Assembly: GCA_963803265.1 (NCBI GenBank)
Contig: CAWDLZ010000004.1
Location: 372,001 to 436,000, forward strand
Length of the DNA: 64,000 bases
Direction of reading: 5' to 3'
DNA from: CAIKMD01 sp963803265
Lineage (GTDB): Bacteria > Pseudomonadota > Alphaproteobacteria > ATCC43930 > CGMCC-115725
In this document: piece after piece, positions 1 through 8,960 of the stretch
Position numbering within the stretch: position 1 is the first letter of the stretch
How the letters are laid out: each line of letters starts with the position of its first letter
Notes under the pieces: generated by a model
What the model was told of the DNA's origin: nothing
The model's database searches: none
Seen by the model: only the letters and a program-made list of their open reading frames with translations
Program-made: the position numbers and the translations under genes

Positions 1-285
1 TTCACGATCATGCGCGCCGGCCTGAAGCCGTCATTTTCATGGGCGGTTTATGTCATGGCGGTGCTGCTGATCGTCATCTTCATCGGTTTCATGAATCATT
101 TCCGTTCCATGTATTATGGGCCGGCTGCCGCTGACGCGCCGCCAGGCGGCAAAGTGAGCGCTTGGTGCGCCGTGCCGATGTGGCTATCCCTCGCGCCACT
201 CCTCGTTCTCGGCTTATGGTGGCCCGCCGGAATCTGGGATTACTTGACCTCGATCGCCCAGTCATTGTCGCCGGGTGTGCAATGA
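1..285 (+). CDS. HyfF-like proton-translocating membrane subunit, C-terminal part (cut by window edge)
   Basis: The reading frame is open from base 1 and ends at a TGA overlapping the next gene's ATG (ATGA). The 94 visible residues hold two hydrophobic segments (about residues 13-31 and 57-72). They fit the C-terminus of the antiporter-like subunits of group 4 hydrogenases and complex I (HyfF/NuoL type), which carry protons through the membrane. The identification rests mainly on context: the next three genes are HyfG-, HyfH/I- and HyfB-like. Most of the gene lies upstream of the window, so its ion-channel residues cannot be checked. Confidence 0.6.
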   Translation, partial: FTIMRAGLKPSFSWAVYVMAVLLIVIFIGFMNHFRSMYYGPAAADAPPGGKVSAWCAVPMWLSLAPLLVLGLWWPAGIWDYLTSIAQSLSPGVQ

Positions 286-1766
286 CCGGCGTCGAACTGA
301 TCCAGATCGAACCGGAGCACCTGCCGGACGCCGTCGATCGCTTGATCAAGAGCGGCGGCCGGATGCAAATGGCCTATGCTTGGTACCGAGGTCCCGGGCG
401 TCTCGAACTGCGCTATGTCGCGAGTCGTGCGTCCGCGGAAGATTTCGTCGCCTGGCGCTGCGTGCCGCGCGGTCCGGTTCCGAGCGTCGCATGCGTCAGC
501 CCGCTCCTCGGCTGGTACGAGCGCGAGATCACCGACTTGTTCGGTGTAGAGTTTTCCGGCCATCCGGAACCCTATCGCCTCGTTCTCCATGAGGGGGCCG
601 CACCGTTTCGGCCGCCGTTCGATCCCGCCTACCCGGCGGATAGGCTTCTGCCGTTCGAGCTCACCGACAGTGGCCTGCCCGAGGTCGCGAGCGCCGATGT
701 CCAGCGGCTGCCATTTGGTCCGGTACGCGCCGACGTGGTCGAGTCGGTCGAACTCATTTTTCTTTATGTCGGCGAACACATCCTTCACCTCCATCCGCAG
801 CTCTTCTTCAAGCATCGCGGCATGGAGAAGCGCTTCGAGGGGCGCTCGCCCGCCGCCGGTACGATTCTGGCGGAGCGTGTGTCCGGTGTCGGAAGCTTCG
901 CCCACGCCCTCGCCTTCTGCCAGGCGGTCGAACACGCCGCCGCCTGCGCGGTTCCACCACGCGCGCTCATGCTCCGCTCGCTGCTGGCCGAGCTTGAGCG
1001 CCTCTACAACCATCTCCACTATCTCGGGCATCTTTCCCACACCACCACGCTCAAGGTTGGCGAAGCCGAGGGCAAGCTCCTCGAGGAGCGTGCCAAGCAG
1101 ATCAACGGCCGACTCACCGGAAACCGCTTCCTACGCGGCTTGCTCATCCCCGGCGGCTTGCGCCGCGATGTCGATCCGAAGCCGTGGCTCAGCGACGCGC
1201 TCGAGGCGCTGCGCGCAGAAATCGCGGCCTACGCCACGATGCTGGAGAATACCAACAGCCATCTGGATCGGTTGATCACGACCGGCGTTCTGACCCGCCA
1301 AGTCGCCTTCGATCAAGGGGCCACCGGTCCGATCGAGCGCGCATCGGGACTCGATCGCGACCTCCGTCGAGATCACCCTTACGCGGCTTATGGCGAATTG
1401 CCGCTCACCGTCCCAGTCAAAACGAGCGGCGACGCCCATGCCCGCGCGCAAGTCCGCATTGCCGAGATCGACGCGAGCATCGCGCTAATTCAGAGGATTC
1501 TGCTCTTGCTCGCCGACGGCGCGGTGCGCGCCGACTGCGTGCCGCCGCCCGATTCGGAGGGGCTGGGATGGGCGGAATCGCCGCGCGGGTCGTTGTATTA
1601 CGCCGTCCACTTCGACAGCGACGGCAAGCTTTCGCGCGTCAAGATCAAGTCGCCCTCCTTCTCCAATTGGCGGGTTTTCCCATTCACCGTCCACGGCAGC
1701 AACATGATGGATTACGCCATCAACGAGGCGAGCTTCGGCCTCACTGTCGCGGGATGCGATCGTTAG
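282..1766 (+). CDS. HyfG/NuoCD-like large subunit without Ni ligands (Ehr-type complex)
   Basis: This 494-residue protein joins a NuoC-like N-terminal domain (about 1-140) to a NuoD/HyfE-like large-subunit domain. The ATG at 282 overlaps the upstream stop. Group 4 [NiFe] hydrogenases bind nickel through two CxxC pairs, one near residue 200 and one at the C-terminus. Here the first position reads AERVSGVGSFAHA (Ser201 and Gly204 replace Cys). The C-terminus reads FGLTVAGCDR, where alignment on the final DR places Thr and Gly at the two Cys positions. The protein therefore should not bind a NiFe site. Established knowledge: such proteins define the energy-converting hydrogenase-related (Ehr) complexes, evolutionary relatives of complex I with unknown substrates. 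The function as a membrane redox-coupled ion pump is inferred from this kinship and the operon. Confidence 0.85.
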   Translation: MTGVELIQIEPEHLPDAVDRLIKSGGRMQMAYAWYRGPGRLELRYVASRASAEDFVAWRCVPRGPVPSVACVSPLLGWYEREITDLFGVEFSGHPEPYRLVLHEGAAPFRPPFDPAYPADRLLPFELTDSGLPEVASADVQRLPFGPVRADVVESVELIFLYVGEHILHLHPQLFFKHRGMEKRFEGRSPAAGTILAERVSGVGSFAHALAFCQAVEHAAACAVPPRALMLRSLLAELERLYNHLHYLGHLSHTTTLKVGEAEGKLLEERAKQINGRLTGNRFLRGLLIPGGLRRDVDPKPWLSDALEALRAEIAAYATMLENTNSHLDRLITTGVLTRQVAFDQGATGPIERASGLDRDLRRDHPYAAYGELPLTVPVKTSGDAHARAQVRIAEIDASIALIQRILLLLADGAVRADCVPPPDSEGLGWAESPRGSLYYAVHFDSDGKLSRVKIKSPSFSNWRVFPFTVHGSNMMDYAINEASFGLTVAGCDR

Positions 1767-1774
1767 GGGGACGC

Positions 1775-2584
1775 GTGCCGCTCTGGACTCTGTTCGGATT
1801 GAGGAAGGGCAGTGCGACCACGCCCTGGCCGGGGCGCGACCACCCGACTGGCCAGGAAGGCGTGTTCGGGATGCCGCGGTTCGATGCCAAGCTGTGTGAG
1901 GAAAGCTGCACCGAATGCGCTGCCGTCTGCCCGACCGAGGCAATCAAGGTGCATGCGGATCGAGCCGGCGAAGTAACGCTCGGGGTCGACTACGGACGCT
2001 GTGTCGCCTGCCAGCTTTGCGTCGAGGCCTGTCCGACGGCGGCTGCGACCGCGTCCTATGATTGGGCGTTCGGCGTCCGCGACCGCTCCGATCTGATCCT
2101 GGCCAAAGGCGTGGCAACCGATGCCGAAGAAGTTACCGCGCCCGAGTCGCGCGGTAATTTTCGCCGTAGCCTCCATATCCGCCACGTCGATGCGGGCTCG
2201 TGCAACGGCTGCGAGTCGGAACTTCAAGCGCTCAACAATCCGTTCTACAATTTGCATCGCCTTGGGGTTTTCTTCACGCCGTCGCCGCGCTTTGCCGACC
2301 TGCTGCTGGTCACGGGTCCGGTCACCTATGCCATGCACGAGCCCTTGAAGCGCGCTTATGAGGCGATGCCCGAGCCGCGTTGGGTCATGGCCGTCGGAAC
2401 CTGCGCCGTTTCGGGTGGGGTTGCAGCCGGCGGCTATGCCTGCGGCAACGGCCTCGAAGGAGTTTTGCCGGTTGATCTCTATTTGCCAGGATGCCCGCCC
2501 AACCCGGCGGCGATGATCGAAGCGCTGCTCATGTTCCTCGACCGGATTCCGCAGAAGGTCAAAGGAGGTCGCCTTGTCGAATGA
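1775..2584 (+). CDS. Fused 2[4Fe-4S] ferredoxin / NuoB-HyfI-like small subunit
   Basis: Electron-transfer subunit of the Ehr-like complex, 269 residues. The N-terminal third is a HyfH/NuoI-like ferredoxin with CEESCTECAAVCP (first spacing CxxxC instead of the usual CxxC) and a canonical CVACQLCVEACP. The C-terminal part is a NuoB/HyfI-like domain with SCNGCESE, VGTCAVSGG and LPGCPPNP, the cysteine set that binds the N2-type cluster. The GTG at 1775 was chosen because AGGGGG at 1765-1770 gives a good Shine-Dalgarno; an ATG at 1754 is the alternative. In Escherichia coli the ferredoxin (HyfH) and small subunit (HyfI) are separate proteins, so the fusion is a notable feature. It sits 8 bases after the large subunit gene. 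Confidence 0.85.
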   Translation: MPLWTLFGLRKGSATTPWPGRDHPTGQEGVFGMPRFDAKLCEESCTECAAVCPTEAIKVHADRAGEVTLGVDYGRCVACQLCVEACPTAAATASYDWAFGVRDRSDLILAKGVATDAEEVTAPESRGNFRRSLHIRHVDAGSCNGCESELQALNNPFYNLHRLGVFFTPSPRFADLLLVTGPVTYAMHEPLKRAYEAMPEPRWVMAVGTCAVSGGVAAGGYACGNGLEGVLPVDLYLPGCPPNPAAMIEALLMFLDRIPQKVKGGRLVE

Positions 2585-4569
2585 CCTTCTCGCCCTTGGC
2601 CTAGCGGCCTGGTTGATCGCGGCCATCCTTGCGCTGACCGGCAGATGGTCAGGTGTCGGCCGAGCGCTTCTCGGATTCGGCGGATTGGCGCTTTTGGCGA
2701 TAGCCGTCGTGACTTTGCCGGCAAGCCTGGCGCCCATTCACACGGCGCTGGGCATCGGCCCGGCCGGCGCGATATTCCAGCTATCGCCGGATGCGCTATG
2801 GCTGCTCGGATTCGGGCTGCCAGCCGCGATTCTTGCCTCCTGGCTCGGAACGCCGGGGCGCCGGCAGGCGAGCTGGATCTTTGGCGCTGCGGCAAGTCTT
2901 ATCGGCGCTCTTGGCGTCTTCGGTCTACAGGATGCCGCAAGCTTCCTCGTGGCCTGGGAGCTGATGAGCCTCGGGGGTGCCGTGATGATCCTCAGCGAGA
3001 AGCTAGCGGGCGAAACGGGGCGCCCGGTCTTATTCATGCTGGCGCTGCTCGAGGCCGGCTTCGTGGCACTCGTCCTCGCCTTCATCCTCTTGGCCGGGCA
3101 CGCCAATAGCTTGTCCTTCGCCGACTTCGCTGCCAGCGCGCGCGCGATGCCTCGATCGGAGCAGCTCTTTGTCGGGCTGCTGCTCCTGATCGGGTTCGGC
3201 GCGAAGCACGGGTTGCTGCCGTTCTATGAATGGTTCCCGGGCGCCTATGGCGCAGGAAGCGGCGCGACGGGGGCGCTGTTGTCGGGGCTCGTGCTGAACG
3301 CCGCGTTCTTCGCGCTGAGCCGCGGCCTTATCGACTGGCTGCCGATAGACCAAGCGCTGCCAGTCTCGGTTCCCGGCATCTTCATCGTCGCCATCGCCGT
3401 CCTCAGCGCCATCCTCACGGCCCTTTATGCCTTCCAGCAAGAATTCGTGGCGCGAGTTGCTGAGCCTGTCCTCGGCCGAGAATGGATCGATCGCGGTGTG
3501 CTTGCTCGGCGCCGCGCTGATGTTCCGGCAGGACGGATTAATGGACTTGGCCGGTCTGGCGTGGACGGTTGCGCTCCTGCATCTGGCCGGGCACGCCCTG
3601 GCGAAAGGAGCGATGTTTCTTTCGGCCGATGGGGTTTACCGGGCGGCAGGGGACTACACGCTGGTGCAGCGCGGGCTGCTCGCGCAAAGCCCCTGGATCT
3701 TCGGGCTGGGTGCGCTGTTCGCAGCGATGAGCTTGGCGGCGATGCCGCCGCAAGCCGGCTTTGTCAGCGAATGGTACTTGTTCCAAACCTTCTTTCAGGG
3801 CTTTCACCTCGCCGGTCTGGGCAGCCGGCTTGCGGCGGCGCTCGCCGGTGCTGGCTTGGCTCTGACGGCGGCCATCGCCTTCGCGACTTTCGTCAAGGTA
3901 TTCGGCATCGGACTGCTCGGACGAGGCGAACAGAGGGCGACCGTCGTGCCGATCGGAACCTCGATCGCGGTCGGCGTGTTGGGCCTGCTCGTCCTAGCGT
4001 TGGCGGCGGGCATGCCGGTGTGGCTGACCGGTCTCGACGATGTCGTAACCGCGACATTCGGGATCGATGCCGCCGCGAGAATGCACGATGGTTGGCTGCT
4101 CGTGCCCTTGACGGCCAGATTTGCCTTCATTTCGCCGAGCAAGCTGGTCATCGCGATGCCGCTGCTTGCTCTCGTGCCGGTCGGTCTCTTGGTGGTCTCG
4201 ATGCGCCGGCGTCTCGGGCATGCGCCGGTCTGGTATGGCGGACGCAGCCAGGAATTGCAACGCGCGGCGACCACCGCGCTCTCGTTCTCGAATGCCCTGC
4301 GCACTTTTTACAGCTTCATCTATCGCCCCACCGCGGCAACCGAGCATGAGCTCGCCGACGAATCGAATGGCCATCCATATTTCATCAAAAGCTTGGTCTT
4401 TACGCATGATGTTGCACCCATCTTCGGACCGTATCTATTCGCGCCCTTGGAAAAGATGGTGCTCTCGCTCGCCAAGAAATTGCGTATCATCCAATCGGGT
4501 CATCTGAACTTTTATCTCTCGCTGATCGGTCTCCTTCTCGTCGGCATCCTGTTTATCGCGCTTCTCTAA
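2574..4569 (+). CDS. HyfB-like antiporter-type membrane subunit (frameshifted)
   Basis: Proton-conducting membrane subunit of the NuoL/HyfB family, about 664 residues (Escherichia coli HyfB has 672) with many transmembrane helices. The TTG start at 2574 has a near-perfect Shine-Dalgarno, AAAGGAGGT, and overlaps the previous gene by 11 bases. The sequence is in one frame to about 3440 (ending LYAFQQE). It continues in the +1 frame with WRELLSLSSAENGSIAV, the conserved segment expected next in this family. One extra base in GAATTCG near 3445 explains the break, and total length 1996 is 3n+1. Conserved pieces include AKHGLLPFYEWFPGAYG (lysine-bearing antiporter helix) and LHLAGHALAKGAMFLSADGV. 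It is either a sequencing error or a recent pseudogene. Confidence 0.8.
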
Positions 4570-4849
4570 CAACGAACGGAATGGCCTGGAATGTGGGCGT
4601 CCGTCGCGACGCAAAGGCGCTCGCTGCGGTAAGCGAGCCGCGATGATCGCCACGTTTCGGCACAGCTTTCCCAGCGCGGCGATGGAGGCTCTCGACCAGG
4701 CCCTCAGGGTAGGTGAGCCGGTCGTCCGGGCTGACACCGGGCGGCGCTGATAAATCAGCTCTTGGAATGGTGATCGCGCGTAGTTCACGTGCCCGTTGAA
4801 ATGCGGCAGTTTCGTTCCTATCGACGGAGAACACGAAGATCGTAGCCAT
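4553..4849 (-). CDS. Hypothetical protein, 98 aa
   Basis: An open frame starting at an ATG with GAGG three bases upstream (short spacing). It begins MATIFVFSVDRNETAAFQR and ends in an arginine-rich tail. No domain, signal peptide or membrane segment is visible. It lies between the converging hyfB-like gene (16-base overlap of 3' ends) and tRNA-Gly, and is the only credible frame in 4570-4915. I do not recognise it, and it may be spurious. Confidence 0.3.
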   Translation of the reverse strand: MATIFVFSVDRNETAAFQRARELRAITIPRADLSAPPGVSPDDRLTYPEGLVESLHRRAGKAVPKRGDHRGSLTAASAFASRRTPTFQAIPFVVREAR

Positions 4850-4915
4850 CAGCCTCAAAGCGTGCCGTACGGACGGCTCAAGGGCTGGGTCTAGTAGCCA
4901 AGCGATTGATTGCGC

Positions 4916-4989
4916 TGGAGCGGGTGAAGGGAATCGAACCCTCGTCGTAAGCTTGGAAGGCTTCTGCTCTACCATTGAGCTACACCCGC
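4916..4989 (-). tRNA. tRNA-Gly(TCC)
   Basis: Reading the minus strand gives a 7-bp acceptor stem (GCGGGTG/CACCCGC), a D-arm with AGCTCAATGGTAGAGC, anticodon loop CTTCCAA with anticodon TCC, TpsiC arm with GGTTCGATTCC, discriminator T and an encoded CCA (4916-4918). Confidence 0.95.
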
Positions 4990-5331
4990 CGCGAAGCGCC
5001 TTGCGCGTAACCGCTCGCTCGCCGCCGCATGTCGATCGCGAGGCTTCCACCCCCGAATTACTCGGCGCGAAGGTGGCGAGAGAGAAGGACCTTCCTCCCG
5101 AGCACAAAAATGGCGAAAATCTTTACGTTTTTGACTCTCGCGATCGCCAGATTTGTAGCGGGATTCTTTACCTGAGGCAATGAGCTCGGTGGAGGGAAAT
5201 CCGTCGAACTTGGTCTTCCGGCTCGCTTACCGCGCGAACGTCCATCACCGGCTCCATCCGGAAGATGTTGCGCTCGTTCGACGGATATACGCGATAATGG
5301 AACCGCGTTCAATCCGAGCGAGGATGTGGCC
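4990..5331. other. Intergenic region upstream of the hydrolase gene
   Basis: No gene is supported. Open frames here are short, lack ribosome binding sites and run through the tRNA or the hydrolase. The stretch must hold the tRNA-Gly promoter (minus strand) and the hydrolase promoter (plus strand), but I see no clear -35/-10 pair, repeat or terminator. Confidence 0.4.
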
Positions 5332-6183
5332 ATGCGGCGCTTCGGCTTTCTTTTCGGTCTCGTACTTCTCATCGTTACTGGAGCGGCAAAAGCGGAACCG
5401 CAGTGGCTCGCGCTCCCACCCACACCGAGCCTGCCAAAGCCGATGGAAAGCGGCTATGCACCGGTCAACGGCATTAAAATTTGGTACGCCATCTTCGGAA
5501 GCGGTGTGCCCGTGCTCCTGATCCATGGCGGGCTCGCCAACGCCGATTACTGGGGAAAACAGGTGACGGTCCTGGCGAGGAAATATCGCGTCGTCGTCAT
5601 GGATAGCCGAGGCCACGGGCGCAGCACGCGCGACGCACAGCCCTTCGGCTACGACCTCATGGCGTCCGACGTATTGGGACTAATGGACTTCCTCAAGATT
5701 CAAAAAACTGCGATGGTCGGCTGGAGCGACGGCGCGATCCTGGGGCTCGACATCGCGATCCATAATCCCGAACGGCTTTCAAAGCTCTTTGCGTTCGCCG
5801 CCAACTCCGATCCGAGCGGCGTCAAGGAGGTGAGCCGGAGCCCCGTCTTCGAGGCATACATCGCGCGGGCTGCGAAGGAATATGAGAAGCTCTCGCCCAC
5901 CCCGACCGAATACGAATCGTTTCTGGCTCAGATCACCAAGATGTGGGAGACGCAGCCGAATTGGACCGCGGACGATCTTCGCGGCATCAAAGTGCCGGTT
6001 TGGATCGTGGACGCCGACCACGACGAGGCGATCAAACGCGAGAACACCCTCTTCATGGCCGACAATATCCCCGACAGCGGGCTTCTGATCGAGCCCCAAG
6101 TGAGTCACTTCGCCTTCCTCCAGGACCCGGAGCAGTTCAATGCCGACGTGCTGCACTTCTTATCGCATTTGAAAGGGAAGTAA
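5332..6183 (+). CDS. Secreted alpha/beta-hydrolase
   Basis: A 283-residue alpha/beta-hydrolase fold protein with a Sec signal peptide (hydrophobic FLFGLVLLIVTGA, likely cleavage after AKA). The catalytic set is visible: oxyanion-hole HGG near residue 64, nucleophile elbow GWSDGA (Ser132), acid in VDADHDE (Asp227 or Asp229), and His259 in VSHFAF. The ATG at 5332 was preferred because AGGA at 5321-5324 gives a 7-base spacing, while the GTG at 5326 would be too close. The substrate cannot be told: similar proteins include esterases, haloperoxidase-like enzymes and dienelactone hydrolases. It is a monocistronic gene and probably periplasmic. Confidence 0.85.
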   Translation: MRRFGFLFGLVLLIVTGAAKAEPQWLALPPTPSLPKPMESGYAPVNGIKIWYAIFGSGVPVLLIHGGLANADYWGKQVTVLARKYRVVVMDSRGHGRSTRDAQPFGYDLMASDVLGLMDFLKIQKTAMVGWSDGAILGLDIAIHNPERLSKLFAFAANSDPSGVKEVSRSPVFEAYIARAAKEYEKLSPTPTEYESFLAQITKMWETQPNWTADDLRGIKVPVWIVDADHDEAIKRENTLFMADNIPDSGLLIEPQVSHFAFLQDPEQFNADVLHFLSHLKGK

Positions 6184-6307
6184 GGAACGCCCTTTGAGCC
6201 GTCGCTCCTCGCGGATGCGCGGAGGGCGCGAAAGCGATCGCCTTTTGGGAATGGCCGGTCGTGCATTAATTTGAATTTCGATTGCGCAACAATTGCCTGA
6301 TAAAGCC

Positions 6308-6481
6308 TCACACCGCGCCCAACACTGTCCCTCCGACGCCCCAGAGCGCTATCCGCAGCCAATAGAACGGTGCAGGTGATTCCACTTGTCGAACCCCGAG
6401 ATAAATGCCGAAACAAGCGCCAAATGCGGCTGCACCGAAAAACGCGATTTGATATTCTCGTTTCCAACGAAGCGGATTCAT
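6308..6481 (-). CDS. Small two-helix membrane protein, 57 aa
   Basis: A short frame that reads as a coherent membrane protein: MNPLRWKREYQIAFFGAAAF begins it, the first helix covers about residues 10-30, a polar linker QVESPAP follows, and a second helix covers about residues 38-57. Charge and hydrophobicity are cleanly segregated, unlike the overlapping frames. The Shine-Dalgarno is weak and the start is a plain ATG. I recognise no family. It may be co-transcribed with the MORN gene upstream (51 bases between them). Confidence 0.5.
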   Translation of the reverse strand: MNPLRWKREYQIAFFGAAAFGACFGIYLGVRQVESPAPFYWLRIALWGVGGTVLGAV

Positions 6482-6531
6482 CTACGTCCATGCTCCGCGC
6501 CGATGCCCCATCGATGAGCGAAGCCCGTTCC

Positions 6532-6933
6532 TTACCGACGCTCGATGAAATCGATCTCGTTGCCGCTTAACGGCACGGGCTCGTCGTCGCGCCATTCGCC
6601 CGCGATCCGATTGCCATTGGGATCGGTTACGACGCCATAGCCGTTCCGCTTACCGTTATGATATTCTCCGTCGTACCGAACATCGGGCTGGCCCTTCTCG
6701 ATCCATTGTAGCGTGCCCTGGCCATCCGCTAGGCCGTCTTTGCACGACCCCGACCATCTGACCGATTCGTCCGGCTGCGGCGCCGCATTCCAGATTTTGC
6801 ATCCCGTCTTTGGATCGGCGATCCAGCCGGGCGGTGCCTGATGCTCCGTCTGCGCGCTTCCGTGGAATGCGATGAGCAAGATCGCGGCCGCGGCGGCGGC
6901 GGACAAACGACCTGTGATCGCTCGAAGTTTCAT
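6532..6933 (-). CDS. Secreted MORN-repeat protein
   Basis: A 133-residue protein with an N-terminal signal peptide (basic MKLRAITGR, then an alanine-rich core to about residue 28). At least two MORN-type repeats follow: WSGSCKDGLADGQGTLQW and YDGEYHNGKRNGYGVV, plus a degenerate third (AGEWRDDEP). MORN repeats form open beta structures that bind lipids or proteins, and in secreted bacterial proteins the role is unknown. Two cysteines (about residues 49 and 64) could form a disulfide in the periplasm. Confidence 0.75.
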   Translation of the reverse strand: MKLRAITGRLSAAAAAAILLIAFHGSAQTEHQAPPGWIADPKTGCKIWNAAPQPDESVRWSGSCKDGLADGQGTLQWIEKGQPDVRYDGEYHNGKRNGYGVVTDPNGNRIAGEWRDDEPVPLSGNEIDFIERR

Positions 6934-7220
6934 CGATCCTCCTACAGCTGTCGTGATCCCCCATCGGGATAGGTGCTACCCCGGATGGGTTCTTGCACCA
7001 GCGCCGTAAAGAGTGCGCCTGGGGGCTTCAAGGGATCGGCAACCCCGACCGTGTTCCGAACCGAATAGGCCATCAACTTGCTCGCCGTGCTTTCGGGCCT
7101 CTTATACCTCGCATCCGGTTTTATCTCCGGCGGAGCGGGCCGCCGAGCGGAAGCTTGGCCCGGTATTTTGGAAAGCTCCGAGGTCGGCGGTCATTCGTTT
7201 CCGCGCCTTTCCACGAGGTC

Positions 7221-7306
<86 letters not shown>

Positions 7307-7479
7307 GCAGCCCCAGAGCAGCGGCCGGGTGATACGGGATCGGGCCTGTGCTGTCAAATTGTCATACCCCTGCGCACGGTGCGTTTCGCGCCGGCATTTC
7401 GTGGTGGCGTTTTACCCGAGATTTGCTCTACTGCGGGCGAGCCCGCCACGGAAAAGGATGGGGTAAGGAGAGAAATGTC

Positions 7480-8041
7480 ATGAGCCGTTTTCCCGAAATC
7501 TCGGCCAATCAGTACACCGACGAGCAGAACGAGCTGGCGCAGAAAGTCGCGGGCACGCGCGGCGCGATGCGCGGGCCCTTCGTTCCGGCGCTCCATAGCC
7601 CCGGCGTGCCTCCGCGCGATCGAAGCGACCGGCGCCTATGTGCGTTTCCACAATTCGCTGCCCGACGATTTGAAAGAGCTGGCGACGCTTGTCGTCGGCC
7701 GCTTCTGGGGCGCGCGGTACGAATGGTACGCGCATGCGCGGCTCGCGCTCCAATGCGGCGTCGATTCCGCGGTCGTCGAGTCGATCCGCAAGGGCGAGGC
7801 GCCCGCGACTCTCACGCCCGAGCAGGAAGCCATCTACGTCTTCTGCGTCGAGCTCAACGGCACGCATAGCGTGAGCGACAAGGCCTTCGCCGCCGTGTCA
7901 TCGCGCTGGGGCACGCGCGGCGTCATGGATCTGATCGGCATCTGCGGCCATTACTCGATGATCTCGATGATCCTCAACGTGGCGCAAGTCCCGACGCCGG
8001 ACGGATCGGTGCCGCTACCGCCGATGGCGCGAGGCAAATAG
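7480..8041 (+). CDS. Carboxymuconolactone decarboxylase family protein (frameshifted)
   Basis: About 186 residues of an AhpD-like/carboxymuconolactone decarboxylase fold. The ATG at 7480 has TAAGGAG upstream. The first frame gives MSRFPEISANQYTDEQNELA to roughly PALHSPGV. The family then continues in the +1 frame with AIEATGAYVRFHNSLP and the core EWYAHARLALQCGVD. One extra base near 7605-7615 accounts for it (length 562 = 3n+1). The usual peroxidase CxxC is absent: the helix has EWYAH, as in non-peroxidase members. These act as gamma-carboxymuconolactone decarboxylase-like enzymes or remain uncharacterised, and the substrate here is unknown. Confidence 0.75.
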
Positions 8042-8053
8042 CCCATCGCCCGC

Positions 8054-8866
8054 GTGACCCGCGCCATGCCGCAAGACAAGATGCCGGAACGCCGCCGGCG
8101 GCCGACCGATACCCAGTGGATCTATGGCCGTCACGCGGTGGCGGCTGCGCTCGCTAATCCGGCGCGGCGCGGCCGCCGCCTCATCGCCTTGCGCGAGAAC
8201 GCAGAGGAGGCCGCGACCTTCCTCACTGGCGCGCGACTGGCCGTGCGGCCGCCGGCGCCCGAGATTCTCGACCGGCGCAGCTTCGACGCAGTGCCTCCGC
8301 CGGGCGCGGTGCATCAGGGCCTCGCGCTCGAGGCCGAAACTCTCGCCGAGCCCGATCTCGACACGGTGCTTGCCGCCATTCCGGAGGCGGGCGCTCCGCA
8401 TATTCTCGTCATGCTCGATCAGGTCACCGATCCGCACAATGTCGGCGCGATCCTGCGCTCGGCCGCCGCCTTCGCCGCGCTCGCCGTGATCGTGCCCGAA
8501 CACGGCGCTCCGCGCATCACCGGCGTCCTCGCCAAGGCGGCCTCGGGTGCGCTCGAAGCCGTGCCACTCGTCCGCGTGATCAACCTCGCGCGCTGCCTGG
8601 AGCGCGTAAAGGCGGCGGGATTCTGGTGCATCGGCCTCGATGGCGCGGCGCCGGACAGTATCGAGGCGCTCGAGCCGAGCGCGCGCATCGCGCTGGTTTT
8701 GGGCGCCGAGGGCACGGGGCTGCGGCGGCTGGTGCGCGAGCATTGCGATTTCCTTGCGCATCTGCCGACGCGCGGCATGATCGAGGAGCTCAATGTCTCG
8801 AATGCCGCGGCCGTGGCGCTCTATGCACTGACGCGGCCAAGGCCGCCGGCTCGGGAAGAAAGATGA
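8054..8866 (+). CDS. rlmB: RlmB-type 23S rRNA 2'-O-methyltransferase (SpoU/TrmH family)
   Basis: A 270-residue SPOUT methyltransferase. The N-terminal substrate-binding domain begins at IYGRHAVAAAL. The catalytic domain holds the three SpoU motifs: NVGAILRSAAAF (motif 1, about 132-143), VLGAEGTGLRRL (motif 2, about 215-226) and IEELNVSNAAAVAL (motif 3, about 242-255). RlmB methylates G2251 in the 23S P-loop, and TrmH-family paralogues methylate tRNA, so the exact target is inferred. The start is uncertain (GTG 8054 or ATG 8066), as neither has a strong ribosome binding site. It lies 12 bases after the decarboxylase-like gene. Confidence 0.85.
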   Translation: MTRAMPQDKMPERRRRPTDTQWIYGRHAVAAALANPARRGRRLIALRENAEEAATFLTGARLAVRPPAPEILDRRSFDAVPPPGAVHQGLALEAETLAEPDLDTVLAAIPEAGAPHILVMLDQVTDPHNVGAILRSAAAFAALAVIVPEHGAPRITGVLAKAASGALEAVPLVRVINLARCLERVKAAGFWCIGLDGAAPDSIEALEPSARIALVLGAEGTGLRRLVREHCDFLAHLPTRGMIEELNVSNAAAVALYALTRPRPPAREER

Positions 8867-8960
8867 AATTCGCTGATTTCGCGCATGTCGGAGACAAGAC
8901 GGTTGATGCCATTACTAGGCACCGTCGATCGGCGGGACACGTGAGCAAGAGGAGCGCGCA

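Noticed and set aside
1..4569. A functional [NiFe] hydrogenase or formate hydrogenlyase operon
   Set aside because: The four nickel-binding cysteine positions of the large subunit are not cysteine, and no maturation gene is visible.
4953..5521. Short overlapping plus and minus frames around tRNA-Gly and upstream of the hydrolase
   Set aside because: They run through the tRNA or the hydrolase start, lack ribosome binding sites and show no protein-like features.
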